This document shows, piece after piece, positions 7,771 to 14,139 of a stretch of DNA of 18,438 nucleotides. Within the stretch, counting starts at the first letter, position 1. Every line of letters starts with the position of its first letter. The stretch is from an uncultured Bacilli bacterium (GTDB lineage: Bacteria; Bacillota_I; Bacilli_A; RF39; UBA660), in NCBI GenBank assembly GCA_934140355.1, contig CAKPBH010000028.1:1-18438 (forward strand), written 5' to 3'. The translations under genes and the position numbers were made by a program. The notes under the pieces were generated by a model. The model did no database searches, was not told where the DNA came from, and saw only the letters and a list, made by a program, of their open reading frames with translations.

Positions 7771-8219
7771 AGGGCATCCTCACAGGCACGAATATATTTT
7801 TCTCCGTGTGGAGTAATTACCATTACTCTAGAGTTTTCCCCAGTAATTTTGAACGTAATATCTAATCTTTCAAGAGGAAGGACGTCTTCTATCATTTCTG
7901 CCCATTCAATAATGGTAACGCCTCCTTTATCAAAATATTCTTCAATTCCTAAGTTATCGATTTTTCCATTGGTCCGATAAACATCTATATGATATAAAGG
8001 TAATTCTCCTACATATTCCTTTATAATGTTAAAGGTTGGAGATGTTACGTCTTCTATTGCCATAGCACTAGCAAAGCCTTTCGTAAAAACAGTTTTTCCA
8101 CTACCTAAATCTCCATTTAAGCAAATTACCATATTTGGAAATTTTTCAGATTCTAGATTTTGTGCAACTTCGATGGTTTCTTCATCACTTCTTGTTGTTA
8201 TTTTATATGTGTTATTCAT
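7767..8219 (-). CDS. tsaE: t6A biosynthesis ATPase TsaE
   Basis: TsaE is a small P-loop ATPase that binds the TsaB-TsaD complex and drives its catalytic cycle. The Walker A motif is GDLGSGKT near residue 36, inside the family stretch LNGDLGSGKTVFTKGFA. Then follow SPTFNI (switch region), the HIDVYR motif near residue 77, and TIIEWAEMI near 102. The 150-residue length is normal. The ATG at 8219 has GGAAAGGTG upstream, and a near-consensus promoter precedes it, so this is the first gene of the operon. The enzyme making threonylcarbamoyl-AMP (TsaC/YwlC) is not in the window. Confidence 0.96.
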   Translation of the reverse strand: MNNTYKITTRSDEETIEVAQNLESEKFPNMVICLNGDLGSGKTVFTKGFASAMAIEDVTSPTFNIIKEYVGELPLYHIDVYRTNGKIDNLGIEEYFDKGGVTIIEWAEMIEDVLPLERLDITFKITGENSRVMVITPHGEKYIRACEDAL

Positions 8220-8250
8220 TTTGTTTCACCTTTCCTCTTTCTATAAATTC

Positions 8251-8279
8251 ATTATACAAATTATTAGTTAAATTGACAA
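8251..8279 (-). promoter_or_regulatory. Promoter of the tsaE-tsaB-rimI-tsaD operon
   Basis: On the minus strand there is TTGTCA (8274-8279), a 17-nt spacer and a perfect TATAAT (8251-8256), about 30 nt before the tsaE ATG. It is the only strong promoter found for the four genes. Confidence 0.85.
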
Positions 8280-8378
8280 TAGATTTTTTTTAATTAAAAT
8301 ACTTAAATTTATTCTTCCTTTTAGATAAAAAATTATTTTTTCATTAAAGATATAATTTTTCTTTATTTTAAATTCTAC

Positions 8379-8407
8379 TTTACATTATTTTAAATATTTA
8401 TTATATT
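8379..8407 (+). promoter_or_regulatory. Promoter of the zinc-ribbon membrane protein gene
   Basis: TTTACA (8379-8384), a 17-nt spacer and TATATT (8402-8407) lie about 20 nt before the start codon. The surrounding sequence is extremely AT-rich, so confidence is moderate. Confidence 0.55.
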
Positions 8408-8428
8408 ATAGTTAAGAAAGGAGTGAAA

Positions 8429-9040
8429 ATGATGGTTGATTATAATTTTGAAAATTATTCAAAATTAGCAGCGATACTAGGTGGTGTAGGAATATTCTTT
8501 TTATTATTTTTGATTGTTCTTATGATTGCTATTATTGTAGTAGAGGTTATTGCTTCATGGAAGTTTTTTCAAAAATGTGGCAAGAATGGATGGGAATCTA
8601 TTATTCCTATTTATAATTCATGGATAAAAGTGGAAATTGCCGGATTAAACTGGTGGTGGTTTTTATTCTTAATTTTCTCTGTTTTGGGATCTATTAGTGG
8701 CAATGATAGTTATAAAGTACTTGTTGGAATTGTTCCTTTATTTGGAAACTTTGTATGTAATTATAATCTTTCTAAAAAATTCCATCAAGATACAGGATTT
8801 GCTATTTTAATGACTTTATTTCCTTGGTTAATGATTCCTATTATAGCTTTTAGTAAAAAGTATCAATATGATTGTTCTGTTGTTGTTAGTAAAAACGGAA
8901 TATTTAAAGATGATAGTAATGTAGATACTTCTTTTAGTAATAGTACAAATACTAATTCTAATAGTTCTTATTGTATTAACTGTGGAACTAAGTTATCTTC
9001 TGATGATAAATTTTGTCCAAATTGTGGAAAAGAAAAATAA
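8429..9040 (+). CDS. DUF5684-like membrane protein with C-terminal zinc ribbon
   Basis: The function of this family is unknown. A strong hydrophobic helix covers about residues 14-42. It is followed by KFFQKCGKNGWESIIPIYNSWIKVEIAGLNWWWFL, given here only as landmarks KCGKNGW and IIPIYNSW, which is the typical pattern of DUF5684-type proteins. Further hydrophobic segments follow at roughly 75-90, 97-110 and 120-137. A Ser/Asn/Thr-rich linker leads to a C-terminal zinc ribbon, CINCG...FCPNCG, with the expected four cysteines. The frame opens at GTG 8423, but that codon overlaps the AAAGGAG ribosome binding site. ATG 8429 (or 8432, with 8-nt spacing) is more likely. The gene is alone, with its own promoter and terminator. 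The family name comes from memory of the motif pattern. Confidence 0.8.
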   Translation: MMVDYNFENYSKLAAILGGVGIFFLLFLIVLMIAIIVVEVIASWKFFQKCGKNGWESIIPIYNSWIKVEIAGLNWWWFLFLIFSVLGSISGNDSYKVLVGIVPLFGNFVCNYNLSKKFHQDTGFAILMTLFPWLMIPIIAFSKKYQYDCSVVVSKNGIFKDDSNVDTSFSNSTNTNSNSSYCINCGTKLSSDDKFCPNCGKEK

Positions 9041-9046
9041 AAAGAA

Positions 9047-9083
9047 AAATATGCCTAGTTAGAGAATTAGGTATATTTTTTCT
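9047..9083 (+). terminator. Terminator of the zinc-ribbon membrane protein gene
   Basis: An 11-bp stem with one G-U pair (9047-9057 with 9068-9078) is followed by a T-run. It starts 6 nt past the stop codon. Confidence 0.8.
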
Positions 9084-9180
9084 TTTGGGGAATTATTTTT
9101 ATTTTTTTTATTATTTCTGATACATAATTTCATTTTTGTGATACAATTTAGGTATATAAAAAAGAAAAAAGGAGAACATT

Positions 9181-9678
9181 ATGGAAAATAGAAGCAATTA
9201 TCATGTTCAACCAGAGGGTGTATGGATTTATAATGAAGAAAAAGGGACAATGTATAGGACTAAAAATGGGATTAAAATAGAAATTCCTTATGATATTCAA
9301 ATGGAGAATATTGGAGAAAAACAATTCGATAGAATAATGAAACAACAAGAAGAGGCTGAAAAATATTTTTATTTATTTCAAAAGTCAGACGTCCAAGATA
9401 GTAGAATGCTTGATACTTTATATTTTATGTTAGATGATTATTATAATTTTTTAAATACTGACAATCAAAAAAGTTTTATTGAAAAGATGAGTTTAATTTC
9501 TAAATCAGGATTTGTTGATGAACAAAATTCATCTTATTTACAAAATTTTTGTACGACTTTAACTCAAGATAGTTATGATGATTTTTATCATATATTTGAT
9601 GAATTTAAAAATTACAATCATTATGGGTTAGACAATGCTTTAGAAAATGGAATGGAAGAACATCACTACCGCAGTTAA
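9181..9678 (+). CDS. Unknown acidic protein, 165 aa
   Basis: I do not recognise a family. The N-terminal 50 residues look like beta strands, with aromatic positions in PEGVWIYNEEKGTMYRTKNG. From residue 50 the protein is mainly helical, rich in Asp, Glu, Tyr and Phe. No signal peptide, membrane helix or metal motif is seen. The ATG at 9181 is preceded by AAGGAGAAC at good spacing. The upstream gene has its own terminator, so this is probably a separate unit. A TACAAT at 9142-9147 could be its -10, with only a weak -35. The TAA stop is built into the terminator stem. The role is unknown. Confidence 0.75.
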   Translation: MENRSNYHVQPEGVWIYNEEKGTMYRTKNGIKIEIPYDIQMENIGEKQFDRIMKQQEEAEKYFYLFQKSDVQDSRMLDTLYFMLDDYYNFLNTDNQKSFIEKMSLISKSGFVDEQNSSYLQNFCTTLTQDSYDDFYHIFDEFKNYNHYGLDNALENGMEEHHYRS

Positions 9679-9710
9679 TAATTCTAGAAAAAATCTAGAG
9701 TTATTTTTTT
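9677..9710 (+). terminator. Terminator overlapping the stop of the 165-residue gene
   Basis: An 11-bp stem (9677-9687 with 9695-9705, one G-U pair, 7-nt loop) is followed by a T-run. The first arm begins inside the TAA stop codon (9676-9678). Confidence 0.85.
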
Positions 9711-9718
9711 ATTCATAA

Positions 9719-9752
9719 GAAAAAGACTACGTATTTTCTAGGTAGTCCTTTC
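9719..9752 (-). terminator. Terminator of the 329-residue exported-protein gene
   Basis: A 10-bp stem with one G-U pair (9722-9731 with 9743-9752) is followed on the minus strand by TTTTTC. It starts 2 nt past the stop codon of the minus-strand gene and faces the terminator at 9677-9710. Confidence 0.8.
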
Positions 9753-9753
9753 A

Positions 9754-10743
9754 TTATTTAGTATCTGGAGTAACAGCAACATAATCACCGAATCTAGAAG
9801 TAACTTCGCTTCCCTGTGCAGAAATAAAGGTTACTGTTCCTTGAAAGAAATTTGTGGTAGTTGCTGGAGTATTGGCTACGCCTGAACCTGCTGTTTGGTT
9901 TGTTCCGGTTTCACTTAACCATACCACGATATAATAAACTTGTGCATCAACAAAAGTTGTTGAACTATCTCCTGTATCATTACTTGTACTTGCATCTTTT
10001 GGGGATAGAAATTGATTATATACTAAAGCCGACGTCACGTCATTTGCTTGAACATATCCTGTTCCTGTGTGTTTACTTACACGAATATAATTTTTATTAA
10101 TAATTGTATAGGGATTTCCTTGAATAGTTGCACTTTTTGTGGCATTAGCATAAGTATCAATAATTTCTCCTTTATCTAGTCCACTGGTAGCATTTGAACC
10201 AAGGGCTGTCCAAGTAAATCCAGTTGTATCAGTTTGTCTTGCTGTTGAAGTTCCGGCCGTTGTACATGAGGCTAAATTTCCAGAAGTTTCTGTGCAAAAT
10301 GCCTGTGCCCATCTCATTGTTGTTGCTGTAGCACTTCCCCAAGTGGTATAATCGGTTGGCGTTCCTGAACCACCTGTTAAGGTTACATAGCCATCAAAAT
10401 ACATACCAGCACTACTGCTATTATTAATGGTAATTTTATAAACTTGACAAACGGCGTTACCGTTATCATCTACGCATATTCCTTTGGTACTAGCATTGGA
10501 TACTGCTTTTTGAACCATTGAATTGGTCATAGGAATTAAACCACTGGTATTATCTACATTCGTCTTCTTTGCTACACTAATATCAAATTTAATACTAGCC
10601 ATATTACCAGTAATCACATTATTTACGGTAGCAGTTGCAGTATAGTATGCAAATGTTGCTCCAGTTATGGCTACTACTAAAGTAAGTATTCCTATTATTA
10701 CGTAAATTAAATTTGTTTTAGATTTTTTTCGTTCTTCACTCAT
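9754..10743 (-). CDS. Exported protein with SipW/TasA-type signal peptide, 329 aa
   Basis: After a charged start (MSEERKKSKTN) comes a hydrophobic segment at about residues 11-32 ending in TGATFAYYTAT. This is the signal-peptide class matched to SipW-like signal peptidases and found in TasA-like matrix fibre proteins. The mature part is rich in Thr, Ser, Ala, Gly and Asn and looks like beta-sandwich surface protein. A two-cysteine motif, CVDDNGNAVCQVYKITINN (residues 90-108), is shared with the divergent neighbour. Two more cysteines lie near 150 and 160. The frame is open to an ATG at 10833, but the promoter lies inside that extension and AGAAGGAG sits just before ATG 10743, so the shorter form is chosen. 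A cell-surface or matrix role is inferred; no SipW gene is in the window. Confidence 0.82.
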   Translation of the reverse strand: MSEERKKSKTNLIYVIIGILTLVVAITGATFAYYTATATVNNVITGNMASIKFDISVAKKTNVDNTSGLIPMTNSMVQKAVSNASTKGICVDDNGNAVCQVYKITINNSSSAGMYFDGYVTLTGGSGTPTDYTTWGSATATTMRWAQAFCTETSGNLASCTTAGTSTARQTDTTGFTWTALGSNATSGLDKGEIIDTYANATKSATIQGNPYTIINKNYIRVSKHTGTGYVQANDVTSALVYNQFLSPKDASTSNDTGDSSTTFVDAQVYYIVVWLSETGTNQTAGSGVANTPATTTNFFQGTVTFISAQGSEVTSRFGDYVAVTPDTK

Positions 10744-10767
10744 TTTTCCACTCCTTCTATTTTCTTC

Positions 10768-10796
10768 ATTATAACAAAAAAGGATGAATATTGCAA
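10768..10796 (-). promoter_or_regulatory. Promoter of the 329-residue exported-protein gene
   Basis: On the minus strand there is TTGCAA (10791-10796), a 17-nt spacer and TATAAT (10768-10773), with TTTGT just before the -10. It is 24 nt upstream of ATG 10743 and argues against the longer start. Confidence 0.82.
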
Positions 10797-10827
10797 TAAA
10801 GGTAATTATAAAAGCACTAAAATTTTG

Positions 10828-10856
10828 TTGCATTATTCTCTAGATATTGTTATAAT
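10828..10856 (+). promoter_or_regulatory. Promoter of the 268-residue exported-protein gene
   Basis: TTGCAT (10828-10833), a 17-nt spacer and TATAAT (10851-10856) lie about 30 nt before the ATG. The element closely resembles the divergent promoter: both read TTGCAWTATTC at the -35 side and TTGTTATAAT or TTTGTTATAAT at the -10 side. Confidence 0.85.
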
Positions 10857-10885
10857 TAATTTATAATAAGATATGGAGGAATGAA

Positions 10886-11692
10886 ATGAATGAAACAAAT
10901 GTAGAGAATAATCAATCAAATGATTCCAAAAAAATTATAACTTTAGTAGTTCTGGTTTTAACTATTATGGTTTGTACAACGAGTGCTACCTATGCTTATT
11001 TTGCAATTAGTGCTACTAATAATACAACAGTTACTGGAGAAGCTGCCACTGCAAGTTTATCTTTAACTGTTAAAAAAGTGTTACCTACTGCAACAAATAC
11101 TGGTGTTATGGTGCCACAACGGAGTTATAAAGGAACGACAGCGACTTATGCAGCCTCAAATGAAGTGTTGACTTCGGCTCTCAATAACTCCTCTCCAGGA
11201 AAGTGTGTTGACGGAAATAAGAACATTGTATGTCAAGTTTATACCGTTCAAATCACAAATAATAGTTCTGCTACAGTATCCCTTCGTGGAACGTTTACTT
11301 TAAAAGCAAAAGATAAAAGTAAATTTACTAATTTAAAATGGTATATTTTATATCAAGGAAAGTCAGCATCCACAGATGCAACTTATGCTAATCCTAATAC
11401 TTCTGGAACTTTAACCCAAACGCTAAACAACGGAGGTAGATATGCTTATGGATACAAAATGAGTAATACGGCTTTGACAAACAGTGCACATGGATTTGAT
11501 TCAACTACTTTGTCAACACTTTCCTTGGCAAAGTCTGGTTCCTATTATTTTACAATTGTTGTTTGGATTGAAGAAACAGAAGAAGATCAGAAAAATGCAG
11601 ATTACGGAAATTTCCTTGGTACAATAGATTTTTTTGCAGTTAATTCAACTGGTGCTCAGATTGGTGGTATTACTTCTACTATTACTGGATAA
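10886..11692 (+). CDS. Exported protein with SipW/TasA-type signal peptide, 268 aa
   Basis: This is a paralogue of the divergent 329-residue protein. A polar N-terminal tail of about 15 residues is followed by a hydrophobic core (residues 16-35) ending in SATYAYFAIS, the SipW-cognate signal pattern. The beginning of the mature part (TNNTTVTGEAATASLSLTVKK) aligns with the paralogue's VNNVITGNMASIKFDISVAKK. The cysteine motif CVDGNKNIVCQVYTVQITNN (residues 107-126) matches that of the paralogue. The remainder is Thr/Ser/Asn-rich and beta-like, near the size of TasA/camelysin proteins. The ATG follows GGAGG by 6 nt. A long terminator closes the gene. Export and a surface or fibre role are inferred from the signal class. 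Confidence 0.83.
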   Translation: MNETNVENNQSNDSKKIITLVVLVLTIMVCTTSATYAYFAISATNNTTVTGEAATASLSLTVKKVLPTATNTGVMVPQRSYKGTTATYAASNEVLTSALNNSSPGKCVDGNKNIVCQVYTVQITNNSSATVSLRGTFTLKAKDKSKFTNLKWYILYQGKSASTDATYANPNTSGTLTQTLNNGGRYAYGYKMSNTALTNSAHGFDSTTLSTLSLAKSGSYYFTIVVWIEETEEDQKNADYGNFLGTIDFFAVNSTGAQIGGITSTITG

Positions 11693-11694
11693 TA

Positions 11695-11753
11695 AAAATA
11701 CTTATTTATAGACTTACTTTATATTAAGTGGTCTTATAAATAAGTATTTTTTT
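11695..11753 (+). terminator. Strong terminator of the 268-residue gene
   Basis: A 16-bp perfect stem (11695-11710 with 11735-11750) has further pairing inside the loop and a T-run at its end. It begins right after the stop codon. Confidence 0.92.
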
Positions 11754-11756
11754 GTT

Positions 11757-11779
11757 CAAAAAAAGAACCGAATGGTTCT
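11757..11779 (-). terminator. Terminator of the coupling-ATPase gene
   Basis: The hairpin AGAACC-ATTC-GGTTCT (11764-11779) is followed on the minus strand by seven T. The TAG stop codon (11778-11780) overlaps the base of the stem. Confidence 0.8.
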
Positions 11780-13952
11780 AATCATCGGAGAAGAAATCAT
11801 TGAAAAAGTCATCACTACTTGTTCCTTCATCATATAATTTTTTATCTTCTTTATTTTCAATTTCAGCTTCGATTATTTTTTTATCTTTTTGTTTTTGGTC
11901 TTCTTGTTCTTGTTTTTCTTCTTCTTCTAATTCTGCTATTTTAGCATCTATTTTCTTTACTAATTCATCAAGATTAACATTAGATTCTTCTTTTGAAATA
12001 CTATTATTTCCTAGAAGAGAATTTAAACTTTCCTCACCAAATGGAGATTTTGTTGAAGATGAATCCGTTAAGTTACTAAAAGGATTTCCTCCCCCTAGCC
12101 CACTCATTCCACCAAAAGGATTAGGGGATGAGAACGGGTTGGACATTCCACCAAAAGGACTTCCTCCTAGGCCACTCATTCCTGATAGTCCTCCCAAAGC
12201 ACCTTCTCCAGAGCCATTCATCATTGAATCCATTTTCTCTTTTTTCTTTGCTTTTACGAAATCTCTAATATCAAATAATTGAACTTCCTTTTTTTCTCGC
12301 ACAGGGTAATCAGATTTTCCATAACTTTCACCCCAAGCGTTTTCTTTATTCATTTTCCAATCGGGAGCCATTTTTGTCTTAAATGGCATCATTCGAAGTC
12401 GCAACCATATTACTTGCCCCATTGGCATTCTTTGTAGATCACTTACTGTAACAAGTGGTGTTGAAGAAGTCTTTTCTTTTTCTTTAGATTTTACTTCTCC
12501 ACACATTTTACTCAATTCTTCTAATGCTTGCAATTCACTACTGATTAGATAGAGAATATTACAGTTACCTTTGATTGTTTCGGCATCCTCTTTTCCATAT
12601 ACTTTTGTTAATTGGGCAAAGTTTTGAATGATAAAAGTAAATCTAATATGTCTTGAACGAGCTGCCGTAACCATAGTAGTTACATCTTTTAATGGTGGCA
12701 TATTGGCAAATTCATCTAGAATAAAGTTTGTTCTAAATGGTAAATGGCCACCAGATTCTTGAGCAACATCTATTAATGTTTCATAACATTGTTTAATAAA
12801 GATTGTTGCAAGTGGATGTAATGTCTTCTTTTCATCCTGAACAATCATAAATACTGCTGTTTTTTTTCTTCCAATATCTTTCATATCAAAATCACTATAA
12901 GATAACATTTCGGATAAATTATCACGTGAAGAAAATAATTTTACTTTTTGTTTAAATGTTGATAAAACACCACCTTTTGTTTCTTCTGGTGCGTATACCG
13001 TTCCAGATGCATTAATGTATGCTGGACGAGATGGATCTTTCATTTTAAAATATTCTTTAATATAATTGTTGTTTGGACCGCCAAATCTTTCTTCTCCTAA
13101 ATTTGACATTAAATTCATACTATTTAAATTTACTTCTTCTTTTTTAGCATCTTCAAATAATCCTAGGGCAAGTCCTGAAAAATAATCTGCTCCTGACTTC
13201 TCCCAAAAGGGATCACCTGTATTTTTTTCATCATATAAAATATTTAAGGCTAAGTCATCTAATAATTCTACGGACTTATCCATATTTCCATTTTGATATA
13301 GATCATAAGGAAGGGTCATTGGATTCCAGGCATTTCCTTTTTGGGGATCACGAAAATTTAAAACAATAATGTTATATCCTTTATTCCTTAGCATTTCTGC
13401 TGTTCCTTCGTAAAGTTCCCCTTTAGGATCGGTTAAAACCATTGATTCTCCAGCTTTTGCTAAAATTTTTATCATGGGAAATACAACATTTTGAGTTTTA
13501 CCAGAACCAGTGGCACCAATAATTAAATTATGTGCTTCTCCGTCATCTACCCAGATTTTTTTGCCGTCATTAATAACGGCAATACCTGCATGCTCTGATG
13601 TGGGGGAAGATGGATCAACTTCGTACAAAGTTGCCTTCATTTCTTTGTCTTTACACCATCTCGAATATCCTTTATCTTTCTTTTGGGTGGTGATTCCAAA
13701 ACCTTTTTCTCTATCAAAGAAATATGAACCGACTGAAAAGAAAACTCCTGCTAAAACTAATAAAAATAGAGTGATTGTGGTTGGTAAATAGCGTATAGTG
13801 AAGGCTTCAAAAGGAAGAATTCCATATAAGGTTCCTTGCGTCGCTAAGGAATGTGCATTTAAAACTCCTATTGCACAAAAGTATAATAAAAGAAAACAAA
13901 ATCCTACAAATATCTTAATATCCTTTGCATCTGCTCTAAATTTAAATTTCAT
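11778..13952 (-). CDS. VirD4/TraG-type type IV coupling ATPase, 724 aa
   Basis: Type IV coupling proteins are inner-membrane hexameric ATPases that feed DNA or protein substrates to a secretion channel. Two membrane helices lie at about residues 12-32 and 56-78. Then come YSRWCK near 96, Walker A GATGSGKT (146-153), LTDPKGELY (173-181), the Walker B region FILDEFANMPP (410-420), and FIIQNFAQLTKVYG (440-452), all diagnostic. Residues 580-630 are a Gly/Ser/Met/Phe/Pro linker with GGMSG and NPF repeats. An acidic coiled coil of about 90 residues follows, ending in FFNDFFSDD. Such tails can recruit substrates. AAGGAGG precedes the ATG, and a near-consensus promoter is present. No relaxase, VirB4 or channel gene is in the window, so it is either an orphan or works with distant genes. 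Confidence 0.93.
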   Translation of the reverse strand: MKFKFRADAKDIKIFVGFCFLLLYFCAIGVLNAHSLATQGTLYGILPFEAFTIRYLPTTITLFLLVLAGVFFSVGSYFFDREKGFGITTQKKDKGYSRWCKDKEMKATLYEVDPSSPTSEHAGIAVINDGKKIWVDDGEAHNLIIGATGSGKTQNVVFPMIKILAKAGESMVLTDPKGELYEGTAEMLRNKGYNIIVLNFRDPQKGNAWNPMTLPYDLYQNGNMDKSVELLDDLALNILYDEKNTGDPFWEKSGADYFSGLALGLFEDAKKEEVNLNSMNLMSNLGEERFGGPNNNYIKEYFKMKDPSRPAYINASGTVYAPEETKGGVLSTFKQKVKLFSSRDNLSEMLSYSDFDMKDIGRKKTAVFMIVQDEKKTLHPLATIFIKQCYETLIDVAQESGGHLPFRTNFILDEFANMPPLKDVTTMVTAARSRHIRFTFIIQNFAQLTKVYGKEDAETIKGNCNILYLISSELQALEELSKMCGEVKSKEKEKTSSTPLVTVSDLQRMPMGQVIWLRLRMMPFKTKMAPDWKMNKENAWGESYGKSDYPVREKKEVQLFDIRDFVKAKKKEKMDSMMNGSGEGALGGLSGMSGLGGSPFGGMSNPFSSPNPFGGMSGLGGGNPFSNLTDSSSTKSPFGEESLNSLLGNNSISKEESNVNLDELVKKIDAKIAELEEEEKQEQEDQKQKDKKIIEAEIENKEDKKLYDEGTSSDDFFNDFFSDD

Positions 13953-13976
13953 TAGTTTTCCTCCTTAATCGTTTTC

Positions 13977-14005
13977 ATTATACCATAACTCTAAAGATCT
14001 ATCAA
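13977..14005 (-). promoter_or_regulatory. Promoter of the coupling-ATPase gene
   Basis: On the minus strand there is TTGATA (14000-14005), a 17-nt spacer ending in TGG, and TATAAT (13977-13982), about 25 nt before the start codon. Confidence 0.85.
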
Positions 14006-14077
14006 TTGAATTTCTGGTATTTTTGTTAATTGTAGGTTATAATTTAAGCTTTTTTTAATAACAAATACAATTTTTTG

Positions 14078-14106
14078 TTGTAATCAAAAGGTTTTTTTGC
14101 TATGAT
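14078..14106 (+). promoter_or_regulatory. Promoter of the prolyl-isomerase gene
   Basis: TTGTAA (14078-14083), a 17-nt spacer ending in TGC, and TATGAT (14101-14106) lie about 33 nt before the ATG. It is divergent from the coupling-ATPase promoter, with about 70 nt between them. Confidence 0.75.
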
Positions 14107-14139
14107 AGTAATGTACTTTTAAAAGGAGGAATAGAGAGT

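Noticed and set aside
10744..10833. N-terminal extension of the 329-residue exported protein to ATG 10833
   Set aside because: The extension contains a near-consensus promoter, and a strong ribosome binding site sits right before ATG 10743.
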